This document shows, one piece after another, positions 41,067 through 52,670 of a stretch of DNA of 64,000 nt. The stretch lies in the NCBI GenBank assembly GCA_905221605.1, contig CAJNDS010002334.1, positions 184,501 to 248,500 on the forward strand, written 5' to 3'. The notes below the pieces were generated by a model, which worked only from the letters and a program-made list of their open reading frames with translations, ran no database searches and was not told where the DNA came from. The stretch's first letter is position 1. Every line of letters begins with the position of its first letter. The translations under genes were made by a program, and so were the position numbers. The DNA is from Symbiodinium natans (taxonomy: Eukaryota > Sar > Dinophyceae > Suessiales > Symbiodiniaceae).

Positions 41067-42548
41067 AAAGACTCGGCAGACAGTACTTGTAGCTGCCACT
41101 TTGTGGTTGAACCTGCAACTGCCTCCGTTGCTTCAAGGCCACGGCAACAGCCGTTGGGTGCTCGGATTTATCAGTCCAAATCTCTTAAGTTTAAGGGTCT
41201 CAAGACTTCAGCAATCGAAATCATTCGGCAGTTGGAATGCCCGAAGGCCACCACAAAGCCCCGAGACCCAGACGGAAACTTCGGACCTGAACCCGGAACC
41301 CAAAACCTGAACCTACAAAGCCTGAAATCTCAGGTCCTAGATTTCATGCCAAAAGAAGGCTCTGCATCCAAAGCCCAAAGAATCCGCAAGCGCCAAGGCC
41401 GGCCCCGTGCCAGACGAGGGCGGAAGGACCTCTGCTTCCAAAGCGGATAGCGCTTCCCCAAAATTGCCAAATGGGCGTCAAAAGTCTGGTGTTGCAAGCA
41501 TCCTGAGGACAAGCTTGTAGCGGAGGATGAGGACGGCGAACAGAGCCCGGCCCTAAGGTTGAGGTTTCTTGACTCAGCTAGACTAAATACACATAGATAT
41601 TGAAATAGGCATATCATGTCCATGATATGCAACTCCAACGAAGCCCCAACCCGCAGACTCGCTCGTCGGGGAGGGTTGGGGTCAGGAGTCGGTCTTTCAA
41701 CTGTTCAGGAAGGACTTGGAAATCGCAGCTGTTGGGGTTCTTCGGGTTCTTCGGGACTCATGGTTTAGAGTTTAGACTTCCAGGTTCAGGTTCATGATTT
41801 TCAGGGATTTTCGGTTCGAGGTTGTGCAATGGCCATGAGTTTTGAGGCCAGCGCCTGCTGGCGGCGAACCGCTTTGGCTTGTGGCTGAGAAGATTTGGTA
41901 GTTTGGGAGTTCATTCATGTTTTACATGGGCCGTGCACGTGGATGGCGCTTTTGCGATTGAGCCCCAAGTCCCAAGACCTTCGTTGCAGTTGAGGCTCTT
42001 CCGACGACGAGTGAGCTCAAGCTGAAGGGGAAGATAAGGATGCTAACGAACCACTCCTGGCTGCTCATCAAAAGTAGGGCCCAGATGAAGTGCCTTCATA
42101 TTGAGATATTGTTGACAATTCACAGAGTCCTCAGCCTGTGACTGTCAGATCTCGGAGGCGATATTGGGTCAGAGCAGGCCAGGATGCAAATGCTCTCCTG
42201 CCCATGGTTGCCAGAAGGCACAGTCTCCGAGCCGGTGCAATGAGACCCTGAATCACTGAAGGATGACCTTGGGCCTTTTGCATCAGCAGCCATGGGCAGC
42301 GCCTCAGTACCAGTCTCATGCGCCATGATGGCCATTGGCAGCCCAAAGAACGGCAGCCCTCGCGGACTGTGGATCAAAGTGGCAGGGTGGCTTAGAGACT
42401 GGAGCTCTTCCTCCAATAAGGGTCATATAGGGTTGTAATTGCTGCATTCTATGGCCGGAAGCCTATGTACATGCGCACGTTGGTGATTATGGGGCATTGC
42501 GGAAATTACGCGCAGATCATGTTGGGGCAGATGTCTCAAGATCCCTTA
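41067..42548. other. No recognised gene; two weak exons
   Basis: Near 41991-42140 a frame reads VEALPTTSELKLKGKIRMLT and continues to a TGA. Near 42433-42580 another reads VVIAAFYGRKPMYMRTLVIM. Both look protein-like but are unrecognised. Confidence 0.3.
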
Positions 42549-43012
42549 AATACTTTACTGTCATGTTTTGGAGGTGTTTTCGGTAAGTGTTAGTGAATAA
42601 CCAGGAATCAGAAAGGGAGATGCACATATTTTGCAATTTGGGTCCTCGACATTGTACGCAGAAAGGTTTCTTGAATACTTGTCTGCAATATTTTGGTTTG
42701 TCAGGGTATTTCGGCAAATGTACATTGAGTAACAAGGAATCATAAAATGTAATGTGCACAAGTCTGCAGTTGGTGTCCTAGGTAGGAAGGATTTACTTAC
42801 TTTACTGTTGTGTTTTTGTTTGTCAAGGTGTGTCAGGCAAATGCACCTCTACTAAGAAGAAATGACAAAGTGTGTTGCAGACACGGTGCTGTCATATCCT
42901 AGCTTGGCAGGGAGAACGGCTTCGGTAAGTCAAGGAAGAGCATTGCAAGTACTTTACGCCTATATTTAATTTTATTGAGGAATACTCACAAGTGTATATG
43001 CAAAGTTTTGTT
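42549..43012 (+). repeat. AT-rich degenerate tandem repeat, about 125-140 bp, four copies
   Basis: Copies begin near 42549, 42679, 42798 and 42950 with tacttt-x-ctg-x-x-atgtttt, continue with ttgtcagggt-x-ttcggcaaatg and gaaggaatcataaaatg, and end with tgtcctag. They are strongly diverged, and the region is richer in A+T than its surroundings. Confidence 0.7.
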
Positions 43013-43019
43013 TTTTTTT

Positions 43020-43140
43020 GGGGGGGGGAGTGGTGGTAGCACATAGAGAAATAAATACCTGGACTCTAGACATATAAACCAACAAGTCCAAATACGAACA
43101 GTACCAATACATACTCTCTCTCTATATATACATATACACT
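43020..43140. repeat. G9 tract and (CT)n(TA)n microsatellite
   Basis: A G9 run lies at 43020-43028, and ctctctctctatatatatac lies near 43110-43130. Confidence 0.8.
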
Positions 43141-44867
43141 ATACGATTTGTATACAGTGTCTTGGAATGCATGCCACGTTCGGCTCCTGACTCGGCAGTA
43201 TGTAGAACATGACGTGCGGGCCATTGAGCCGACATGTTGCGCCAAGTGATCAGACAGGAAGCGCCCGTGAGAGTTGCCATGGTGCTTAACCTGAGGCCTC
43301 AACGACCCGGCACCCCCACCCCCACTCGAACCGAGCGACAAAACACCCATGATCGTCGGCACTATACCCCTCCTTTGGCCCGGCCATGTATAGCCGCTGA
43401 GCCAGATTTCCAGGCAAGCGCCGCAGTTCGAGATGTCGATGTGAGGTTGCATCATTCAGGCACTGTGATCCTTTGTGGGTGCAAGCTGTGCTTGCCAGCA
43501 CGTGGATGTGAGCTGGGCAACTTAGCGTGGCTCTGGCCGCCCTGCTGTATATGATGTTTTCTGGCACCTGCAGGTGGGATGTCGACTTGGCAGGCAGACG
43601 GGGGCACAATTTTCATGTTCGAGTCTTTGTCCAGAAGATGAATTCAGGAGCAACGGCTGTTGGATTGAGGGACTTGGCGGGAAAAGTGTATGGCGTCTTG
43701 GTTGTTCCAGAGACGTTCCAAAGATGCCAGACCGTCGAGAAGGTTTTGGTGCAGACGTTCGAGCGAAAAAACACTTGGCTGCAAAACATGGCAATCCTCA
43801 TCTCCCAGATTCTTGGAGATTCGTGCACCCCGAGCAGCCCCGAACATCTTTCTACTCCGCTGGGAGCCGAAACGTTGTGTGGTCTGAGGGGCTTCAGTGT
43901 ATAGGACCAACCTTCAATGACAGAACTATCTTTCATGACCCCTAGCGCAGGTCGCCCTGCGCTACTGGGCAGAGAAGGCCCAGCGACAGAGCAAGGAGTG
44001 TGTCAGTGAATTTGGATGGAGGTCTGTGCGGGGGCTTTGAGGTGAATCAAAACTGCTGTGTTCACAGCTAAAGCTTGAAACCCTCACCCCAAATGACCCA
44101 CGCACATCTAAGTGCCCTAATTAGTCCTCAACTGCTGAGGCAGGCTGCGCGGAGCTGGACTTTGGTGGCAATGCCCAGTTCGCCCGGAGCCCAAGGAGTC
44201 CCAGCCTAGGGTCTTGGTGTGCTGGTTAAGTTGAGGAGAAAAGGTCGGGGTGAGTGTAATCAGCACCTAATATGCCCCCCGCCCCACATACAAGAGTCTT
44301 CATTGTGGGAAACGGGTGCCCCACCCCTATTTTGGGAACCTGCCCCCCCCCAACCCCCCACATATACGATACTATACTGTGCTGCACTGAAAGCGGGCCC
44401 CCAACCTCAACTCCGATCCCTTCTCGGAAAATCCCAGGCTCGCGTTTGGACCTATTCCATCATCTACGGGCTCACGCTGACACTGGGGATCACCATCCCG
44501 TTTCGATGGTGCCATGGAGGGCCACCATAACAGCCCTAAGGCCCCTGAAAAGCTCTTAGCCTCAGTTAGGCCACAGGCCCTAAACATCCCCAAGTTGATG
44601 GTGCTCTGACCCATTCAGGTCGTGGTACGCAACATGTTACCCTAAACATACATAACTTTCTGTGGTTCTCAGGGTGCAGCCTGGGCGAAGTAGATCCTAC
44701 GAGCAATGAAAGGTCGATCTTGAGTCGAAGACGAAGATGCTCAGTCCATGAGCGTTCAGGGCCTATAGGGTTTAAGCTGAAGCCCCCAAGGAGATCAAAG
44801 CATTCTAGTCAGGCTGATGTGCGAGGGGCGAGCACAGGACGCCCTTAAGTGAACGCGCGGGCATTTT
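43141..44867. other. No recognised gene
   Basis: Around 43.5-43.95 kb three overlapping + frames and three - frames of 65-125 codons are open. One reads GLRDLAGKVYGVLVVPETFQ, but no family was recognised and I cannot choose among them. Confidence 0.35.
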
Positions 44868-45116
44868 GTGGAATGCTATCCTGCCATGCAGTCGCCCATT
44901 TTATGGAAAGCCGTTGAAAAATGTACTGGCAAGTTCCTGTCGTTTCTGCCCAAGCTCTCCATGTTCCAGGTGTACTGGCAGCAAGCGTGGCTTCCAGCAG
45001 GTGGCGCCGGAAACCAAGGGATGACCGAGAGCATTCGAAGAATCCGTCCAAGTTGCCTCGGGCTGTGGGTTGGATGCAAGCCGAGGCCCGATGCTGAAGA
45101 GGCCTGTGCACTGTAA
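44868..45116 (+). CDS. Possible exon, unknown
   Basis: An 82-codon frame contains LWKAVEKCTGKFLSFLPKLS and then MFQVYWQQAWLPAGG. Composition is protein-like, but minus frames overlap. Family unknown. Confidence 0.25.
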   Translation: MECYPAMQSPILWKAVEKCTGKFLSFLPKLSMFQVYWQQAWLPAGGAGNQGMTESIRRIRPSCLGLWVGCKPRPDAEEACAL

Positions 45117-45721
45117 TTTCAGTTTGTGATGCCAGAGCGCCGATGCCAGGGTGAAAGCGCGGCCAAGAAGGCTGCAACGCTAAAGTCAGTCAGACCCTTA
45201 GAGCCTTAGAACAAGGCGAGTGGCGGAGTTGCGAGGCGGGCGTCTTCTTGCAGGCAAAACCGGCAGCCCCCAACCCTGCACCTCTTGAGCCTTTGAGCCC
45301 TCGGCCCAAAGTCCTTTAGTAAAGCTGTAAAGCTCGAGAAGCAACTCGCAGAAATCCGAGAAGAGCGCCTGAAACCCTGAAGCCCCCATTCAGCCCCAGG
45401 TCGAGTGCGAGCTCCCTGACCCGACGCCGAACCTCGAGGCACACGGAAGGGGCTCTCCTTTCGTTACAGGGGGCTTTGTTTACAGGGAACTGAGAACTGA
45501 GGGACTCGGGTTAAGGCCGTGAAGGGGTGAGGCGTGACTTTTTGCTCCCCGGCCCGGAAGGATTCAAGACTCGGAGGCCGTCCAGCTCCCTGACCCGCGA
45601 TGAAATCCCTGAGATTCGGCGGCTCCAGTTTTGATTCAAAGTTCTCAATATGCAAACGTCAGCGGAGGTCCCATCTCGGTGGCCAGCCCTACCTAGACCT
45701 AGCTAGTACGATCTCCTGGTG
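45117..45721. other. No recognised gene
   Basis: Short frames on both strands. Confidence 0.4.
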
Positions 45722-46153
45722 CTATTCGCGCTTTGAATACATGGTCGGCCTGGTAGGACTAGCACATCCCTCCTGACCTGAAATTCCCTTCGGAGAGCAT
45801 GCCGCGATCTTGGAGCTCAAGATCTGCCTGCAGGCCGCCAAGGCCCACTTGGTGAGGACAAGCGCCACGCAAGGCCGGGTGGGCGAGTGGGCGTGCAGCT
45901 GGTGGTTTGGGTTCGGGCTCTCAGGGAGGACTACTTGTAGCTTCTTCTCACAGTCCAAAACCTGAAATGTTGCAAGAGTTGCAAGAGCCTTGGCTGCGTT
46001 TCTTTCAGTTCTGAAGCTGATTTGCTTGTCCTGGTGGCTTGCAGAAAACAAATGGTTGAGTCCAATGTGCACGCCGACGTATCGTCTGAGCGAAATTGGC
46101 CAGGCCCTTAGATTCTGAAATGCTCCACCTGTTGCAGAGAATAAGTAGCCCAA
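45722..46153 (-). CDS. Possible minus-strand exon, unknown
   Basis: The minus frame contains RRYVGVHIGLNHLFSASHQD and then KQISFRTERNAAKALATLAT, FQVLDCEKKLQVVLPESPNP. This is one of the few minus-strand frames with protein-like composition. The C-terminal third is Pro/Cys/Ser-rich and probably not coding. If real it would be an exception to the + strand bias of the window. Confidence 0.33.
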   Translation of the reverse strand: MGYLFSATGGAFQNLRAWPISLRRYVGVHIGLNHLFSASHQDKQISFRTERNAAKALATLATFQVLDCEKKLQVVLPESPNPNHQLHAHSPTRPCVALVLTKWALAACRQILSSKIAACSPKGISGQEGCASPTRPTMYSKRE

Positions 46154-46562
46154 GCAAGGCCCAAGACCCTTTCAGTGCAAATGCAGGGTCTGCAGTCTGG
46201 AGTGTGGGGGCTTAACTTTCGGAGCCACGGCCTGCGTGTCCTAGACCCGCATGCCTACTGTAACCCAGTTACCCGGAAGCGTCGTATCATGCAATACAGG
46301 AGCTGCGCAGCTGAGGCGGAACCGGCACTGAGCTTTACTTCCGCACTTTGATGCCGCTTGGCTCTTCTCGCGCCCCGATCTTTTTGATCTCAACAGTGCA
46401 CTGCAACTCTCGGTGCTGCAGCAACGGATGTCAAATCAGTGCTTCAACCGAAGCTCAACCTACGTGCCGAATACTCAAGGAACCTCGGCTTCATCTTTGC
46501 CTACATGGACACGGGCTTAGTGGCTTAGTGACTTAGTGTTTTTGTGCCTTGCAGGTGCCTAA

Positions 46563-46614
46563 AATATGTGTGTAAATGTGTGTGTGTGTGTGTGTGTGTG
46601 CGTGTATGTGTGTT
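46563..46614 (+). repeat. (TG)n microsatellite
   Basis: TG dinucleotides with a few interruptions (tgtgtaaatgtg, tgcgtgtatg). Confidence 0.9.
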
Positions 46615-46622
46615 TGTTTGAG

Positions 46623-46715
46623 GTAATGTATCACTTTGTGCAAAACAAGGCCGCGGCGACAGGACCCTTGGTGGCCTTTTGCATGCTTGGAAACTTCGGG
46701 CCCGACACGGGCCAG
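46623..46715 (+). CDS. 93-bp exon, unknown
   Basis: It is flanked by tttgag|g and ggccag|gc, and is 31 codons in phase 0. It encodes VMYHFVQNKAAATGPLVAFC and then MLGNFGPDTGQ. AG|G and AG|GC ends and balanced composition make this one of the better unrecognised exons. Confidence 0.45.
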
Positions 46716-46943
46716 GCCAAGAGGGGTTTGATCCACGACGTGTAGAGTCCCTTTCACGCCCGTTGCGTCATCCTGAACCCAATAGACTCCTGGCACAGTT
46801 CCTGCTGAAGACGACCATTGGAAATCTGGGCCGATGGCTTGGGCGGCGTGGTGGGGTCAATGCCATCATTTTCATGGAGTCAATTCCGTGAGAACCCTCT
46901 GCCAAAAAAATCTCCGTGGAGTGGAGCCTCCGGAGTCCCTGAG

Positions 46944-46999
46944 GCGAGTTCGTGGAGGCAGACATCATCGACCCCTGGAGCGCTGCCCTCGCTTTGGGA
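46944..46999 (+). CDS. Candidate exon (EFVEADIIDPWSAALALG)
   Basis: It follows cctgag|gc. It encodes EFVEADIIDPWSAALALG. It probably belongs to the same gene as 46623-46715. The donor was not fixed. Confidence 0.35.
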
Positions 47000-47212
47000 G
47001 GGCCGGGATTGAGATTCTACAGGGTTGTTTTGACTTTGGGAGTTAGACGGCTTAAACAAAGCCAAAACAGCAGCACTACGACACGCAACTGTGCCCGAAG
47101 CCTTGCGAACCCGGCAGACTACACCCTATACTTTCTGTGTGCCAAGATCGGGTTGTGCGGCTGGGCTGCGAAGGCCAGCCTCCCTCGCCGAGTATTAAGT
47201 TAGGGTTGGCGG

Positions 47213-47394
47213 GGGAAGCCCCAAATCCAAAGTTCAACTACAGCCTATTTGGTGTGGTGGATGTTTGTTGGGAATGCACAGAACAGTGCTTAAAGCACTC
47301 CAAGTCCACAAGAAGGCTTCTCCACAAACTCTTGGATCCCAAACTTCACAAGCGCATCATCAAGTCAAACCGCAATTGTTTTTGTCGGTTCTAG
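47213..47394 (+). CDS. Candidate exon, basic, unknown
   Basis: The frame reads PNPKFNYSLFGVVDVCWECT and then EQCLKHSKSTRRLLHKLLDP, KLHKRIIKSNRN, ending at TAG. It is cysteine- and lysine-rich with good composition. Family unknown. Confidence 0.33.
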
Positions 47395-48596
47395 GAGTTC
47401 TAGACTTGGTTTTCGGCTTGAAGGGGTTAAGGCATCATCTTTTTGCGTTCTAGAACTGCTTCCCCATGTTCATGGCTGTTGCGGCAGCGGGGGTGACTTC
47501 AGGAGTCAGAAGGAGTTTGGTAGAATGAACTGAATCTGCCTCTATCATGAACGTAGAGCATAGGGCCTTGTAAATCGAGCACCCCAGGAACTGGTGCACG
47601 GTTGATTGAACTTGTTCCAGGTTGCATGAGGCTTGGATTGGAACTCTGAAAGGTGTTTAACATGTGGGATTCCTTTAAGCAGTCTCGGAATGTCAGATAA
47701 ACTTGTGCATGGTCTTTGGCAGGGACAAAGGCTCGCCGATTAGCCTTGATTTAACCCATTGTGTGTTCTTGTCGAAGTAGTTGGCATCGGTACACTCTTC
47801 AGCATGGGCTACAGCGGCTACGAGCTGATGTTCTTTCATTTCAGTTCACTATACGCAGCTTTGCCTCCAGCGTATGTTTGAACCTTTGTGATTCTGTCCA
47901 AACTGAGTTGGAATCAAACCCAGTTGGATGAGCATCTCAAGCCTCTCCAGCCTCTTCAGGGATTGGTAGGATTTGTTTCGTTCCTACTCAGGATCTGTAT
48001 CCATTGTAAGTTCTCAACATCGACCCGTCGGTGCAGAGCAGAGAGGGCCAGCATGGATGAGAATGGCCGACTTGCATCCTTGTCTACCAGGCACGGAGAT
48101 TCACAACTTGACGGGAGTGTTTGGCCTCTGCCTCAGCTTCGCTACCTCGTGCTTGGAGCAACTCCTCATCTTAGGCTCATTCGGCCTGAGCTTTCGGAGT
48201 CTGGGGGGGGTGTTGGCATACTTTGAGTTTCAATCGTTCGAAGGGCTTGTGTCCCAGGGCCGAGTGACGGTGAAGACCATGCCACACAAAACATCACACA
48301 GCCTTGCATCCTTGCATCCTGCAGTGCGATTCTCTTTCATCAATGCCGCATTCAGTGGGGGGGTGTGGGGGGGAGGTTGAGGCGACATGTAGACACTTGC
48401 ATTTTTCCATGAAGTTGTATGGCAAAAGCGATTAGCAAGCCAGGCACATGTGCGAGCACGTTGGGGAGCTGCATGTGCTGTGAAAAAATGCTGCGGTCAG
48501 AGCCTCCGTCCCACCCCACCTGAGCACAGCTGCACAAAAACCCCAGATTTTGCAACGGCATCGGTGCGGCGGGCTCATGGATTCGTTGCTCCTCAG
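47395..48596. other. No recognised gene; one weak exon
   Basis: A frame at about 48090-48240 reads VFGLCLSFATSCLEQLLILG, hydrophobic, and might precede the transmembrane exon at 48.6 kb. Other frames are short. Confidence 0.3.
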
Positions 48597-48669
48597 GCTG
48601 GCTGGATTTCGCTGCAGTGGTGATCTTCTTGCTCTACTGCATCTGGGCCCGCTTCATCCAGATACCAAG
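48597..48669 (+). CDS. Transmembrane exon, possibly from a cation channel
   Basis: It is flanked by cctcag|g and ccaag|gc. It encodes WLDFAAVVIFLLYCIWARFI and then QIPR. A tryptophan and aspartate at the start of a long helix (x-W-L-D-x-x-V-V-x) is typical of S2/S3-type helices in polycystin and voltage-gated channel families; with a single helix this is only a suggestion. The exon is too short to appear among ATG-based frames. Confidence 0.45.
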
Positions 48670-49629
48670 GCAGGGGTGGGCCCTTGCGGAAGCTTGCGGA
48701 AGCTTTTGAAGCTCCCATCCGTCCGCTGTGCTTTGTCACAGGACTGCGACGCAGGACGAGCTGGAGCAAGTAACGCTCGCTGGCTGCATCCTTGCTTAAG
48801 TCAAACGACAATGCAAGCTTATAAGCCTCTTATTAAAGCCATGGCAACTGCAGGTCCAGTTGAGCGGCCTTTAAGTTGGGGGAGTTCCTTATGCGTGGTA
48901 GTGGTAGCCATGTCATTCGAGGCATGAGTCTGCCACACATCTAGCAGGCCACGCGACTTTTCGGTGATGATCGACTGCCTGCCTGGGCCTCGGGGGCTCA
49001 GCAACTTCCAGGATCTGCTCCAAGAGCACCCTGCTGCAGGCCGTACAAGATTGAGGACCAGAAGAACTATGAATCGTCACAGCCTCAGTGCTCCGGTATA
49101 CATTCAATATCTGTGGTTGTGTGGGTGTAGATGTGCACGTTGAGGGAAGCAGTACAGTCATTGCTGCAGCTCATGTTGCAAGTGGTTGTACATCAATCGC
49201 TGACATCTCACGATACACTTTCAGATTTCTTCAAAAGAGGTTGGGGCAGCAAGTAGACACTGGAAAGTGAAGCGGTCCCCGACAACCACAACATGTTGGG
49301 CGACCATGCCTGTCCCCAAGCTTAAACCTGCCCGAAATCCTTAACCCCCACTCCCTCCTTAGATCCCGCAACACTACTTAAAACCCTAATCCCGAACTCC
49401 AGAACCTGTACTGATCGCAGGCTTCTGGAGCAGCATCTCGTGAGCCGAATCCAGTATGCACGAAGTCTGGCTCCCCAGAAGGAAGGTTTGGGCCTGTCAT
49501 GCACGTAGTTGGAGTGCGGCGCGTACCCGCGCGTGTAGTTTCAGGCACTTTTGGCACTTTTTCGGGGTGGGGGGGGGGGGGGTGGGGGGGGGATAAGAAC
49601 GTCATTCATATTGCGTCCATGCGCAAAAG
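48670..49629. other. No recognised gene; G-rich at 49.57 kb
   Basis: Short frames occur on both strands. A G14 run, a T and a G9 run lie at 49569-49592. Confidence 0.4.
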
Positions 49630-49925
49630 ACTGGTGTTTTTTTTCAGCGTGTTCGCCTCTTTGTACAACATACTGCACAAGGATGTGGAACAAGAAATCT
49701 ATCACAAGCGTCCATGCCTTTCGCGACCGTGCCCAAAAACACCGGTATTTTACAGCGTTTTATGCCCAAAACACTGATGTTTTTACAGCGTTTTCGCCTC
49801 TTTGTACTACATGCTGTTCAAGGATGTGGAACAAGAAAATCTATCACAAGCGTCCATGCCTTTCGCGACCATGCCCAAAAACACTGGTATTTACAGCTTT
49901 TATGCCCGAAACACTGGTATTTACG
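49630..49925 (+). repeat. About 141-bp tandem duplication
   Basis: ttcgcctctttgtac, followed by caaggatgtggaacaagaaa and ctatcacaagcgtccatgcc, occurs at 49652 and again at 49793. The second copy is followed by a shorter echo (cccgaaacactggtatttac). Frames within it come from the repeat. Confidence 0.85.
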
Positions 49926-49984
49926 GCGTTAAAAAGCCCTCAACATGAAACCCATGACCCGGCCTTCCACTCCGAAATCTCTAC

Positions 49985-50352
49985 CCCATAAATACAGTGA
50001 GAGTCACTTCACGAAAACTACTGTAGCTAATTAGGCGAATAGCATGCCCCCCAAAAATAGACAAAGTTTTCCTCTACTGCTGAAAACCCACGCCTGCTGA
50101 TGTTTTCGGCATGTCCTCACAGTGACTTCAAAACAAACCAAACAAAAAACAAATAGGCAAACAGCCTCAACAGCATGCCCGCCAAAATGGACCAGGTTTC
50201 CTGCAGTGCTAAAAAAACCCATGCCTGCCGATGTTTTCGGCTTCTCCTGAGAGTCACTTTACAAAAATCACCAAAACCAACTAGAAATAGCATGCCCCCC
50301 AAAATGGCAAAAATCTTCCTCTACTCCTGAAAAGCCACCCTGCCGATGTTTT
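49985..50352 (+). repeat. About 117-131-bp tandem repeat, three copies
   Basis: Units carry agcatgccccccaaaa (50041, 50172, 50289), then tcctctactgctgaaaa, cctgccgatgttttcggc and gagagtcacttcac. The copies are diverged. It follows directly on the 141-bp duplication. Confidence 0.85.
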
Positions 50353-52098
50353 CTGCACGTCCGTTCTTGAGAACATGCCTTTTGTACCACGCGCGGGAAT
50401 CAACCGCGAACCACGTAGTTGATATGTGACTTGTGTATTTCTTTGTGTTAGGGGGGCTTAAGGTTTGAGCGCGTGTGTGGGCTTATCACGTTTAGGGGCA
50501 CTTGAGGTTTGCACGTATGTCGGTACGATTCATCTCGCGCTTCCGAGAAATCATGTAGTGCATGCTGGGCATGCAATGCAGATGGCAAGGTCAAACGATC
50601 TTTTTGTGACGAGGTGCTAGGTCTCGACTCCTCTGCATTGGTTTTCCTAACGCCGCTAGGTTTCCAAGTTGAAGGCCTCGGGCCGCAAGAAAGAACCCAA
50701 AGGCCAAGCGGCCAAACCCAATCCACCCAAACACGCCAGAAAAAGAAGCCCTCGTCCCAACACTGAGAAGAGTTGCTTTCTTCAGAGGCCGTCGCCATGC
50801 CTCCGCCGATTTGCCTGATCCGAAGGCGGCTTTGGGTGCCCTTGAAGTGCCCTTGCGTTGCCTTTCGGGGGCTCAGGGTCTTTCAGGGTTTCACCCAGAG
50901 GCCCTTTCCTCTTCCCATCACGAGCTCTTGAAAGAAACGAATCAAAGCTGCGAACTGAAACAATTGTTGGTAGCCTTGCTAAACAGGCGACCAACAGGAA
51001 GGGACCTGCAAGTAGCAAGGTTTGCGAGCTGACGTTGGTCCGCGACTACAACGGCAGGCTTTGCCACGTTGCCTGTGAAAGCTAGAGGTTGACCGAAAAC
51101 ATGCCCTGACCGAGTTGTGCATAGGTACGCGTAGCCTGCTGCTACCACATTTCTCATGTCTCGTTGGTTGCAATCCTAACACATAGGCCCCCCCAACTTT
51201 TTTCCAGGCTGCATGAACTGAAAGATCGGGCCGATCTAGTGCTTCGCCGAGGGCTGAACTGGCTGAGATGTGCAACACGTGCCTCTCCAATGCACCCTCT
51301 ATCACATTCTTCATTGAATAAGAATCATAAGGCACTGAGATCGCAGAAAAGTACAGCGAGAAGACGGGGCAACTCAGCGGCATGGGTTCAAGTTCTGTGA
51401 AACTCATGGGGCTTGGCAAACCCAATGAGCATCGTGATTTTTTCGACATGAAAGAGGCATATTATAGAGAAGCATTTTCCCTGCAGGGGCGTAGGCCTGT
51501 GTAGGTCTGCGCAGGCACCTCGTAGCTTTTGTGAACCACGGACGCGGTCTGCATCGGTCCGCGTAGTGGTGAGTATTTTATTCGCGCCAGGTACCACAGA
51601 TTAGAAGATAGTCGAAGCACCTTTCCGGGAGGGTGCGAGGATGCAAAGCAAGGTTTGAGACCATGTTTATGAAGGGTGGTAGGAATTTCAGGGGTGCTTG
51701 AAAGTCTCAGGTTTCATACTTGGGGAGTTCCGCGTAGGCGCGACGTAGGTTCCACCTAGCTTGCGCGTACAGAGGCATAGGGGCACAGAACCAGTTAAAA
51801 CCATGGCGCCTGGGGAGAACGTGCCAGTACCCTACCAGCTAAAACAGTTGCGCGTGGCTTTGTTTGAGGGCTTGGCACGTAGGGCCGCGTAACCGCCTAC
51901 TCTGCGCGTAGGCTGCGCGGCTGAGGTCATAAGAAGTCCACAAAATGACAAGAGCCCACGCAATGAAACAACAACAATGCTCAAATGAGCTACACCTTCA
52001 ACTTAGAGATCGTAGCTGTGCCTGATGCCCTCTCAGGAAGCAAGGCCGCGTGGACAAGCTGAAGAGTCGGCTGGAGCTGCGGGCTCAGAGCATTCGCC
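50353..52098. other. No recognised gene; one weak exon
   Basis: A frame near 50930-51085 reads ERNESKLRTETIVGSLAKQA and then SKVCELTLVRDYNGRLC and may be an exon, though a second frame (LLKETNQSCELKQLLVALLN) overlaps. 51500-51920 has gcgtag-rich words and no good frame. Confidence 0.3.
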
Positions 52099-52670
52099 TT
52101 TGAACCGGAGTTGACGCTAGCAGTGGCTATCATCTGGCTGTTGCTCCTCAGCCAACGGCCTGTGCATGTGCTATGGACGCCTACACCAGAGTTCGAAACA
52201 TCCCTTTCTGAAATTGAGTGGGTCTGTGACATGAAAACGTTGCCCCGTACTTTTCCTGCCATTGGGCGAGGGCTTTGGGGGACGCTGCTCTGGTCCTCAG
52301 GAAGCTGAATTTCAAGGTTGGCACGAAGCTGGATGCCGAGGAGGACTTGCCAGTGGCCACATCCCAAGAATGGGTTTTAGGCTTTGGGGATCAGGGTTTA
52401 GGAGATTTTAGGAAGGTGCCGCCCCCCGTCGGGTGCAGGCGTGCCTCGCTGCCTCGTGGTCTCTGCAAGGCTTGCTCATACTCAAGGCTTTTGCTGGACA
52501 CGCTGGAGTTGGATCCAAGACGTGTCTATTTCTTTGTTCATACGGAAGGGCGGTGAGGCTCTGGAAAGCTTGGAGCAACCAATTCACAGGCTTCAGCGCT
52601 TGTCTCAAGCTCCGTTCGAACTCCTTCGCGTTCCTCTGCCCGTCAACCCCACATTGCCTCCATGAGAACT
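52099..52670 (+). CDS. Candidate exons of an unknown membrane-anchored protein
   Basis: 52111-52230 reads LTLAVAIIWLLLLSQRPVHV and then WTPTPEFETSLSEIEWVCDM, a hydrophobic segment followed by an acidic stretch. 52283-52361 reads DAALVLRKLNFKVGTKLDAE and then EDLP. 52550-52665 reads GGEALESLEQPIHRLQRLSQ and then APFELLRVPLPVNPTLPP before a TGA. The three pieces are in different frames and would need introns between them. A competing frame in the last part reads RLWKAWSNQFTGF. Family unknown. Confidence 0.33.
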
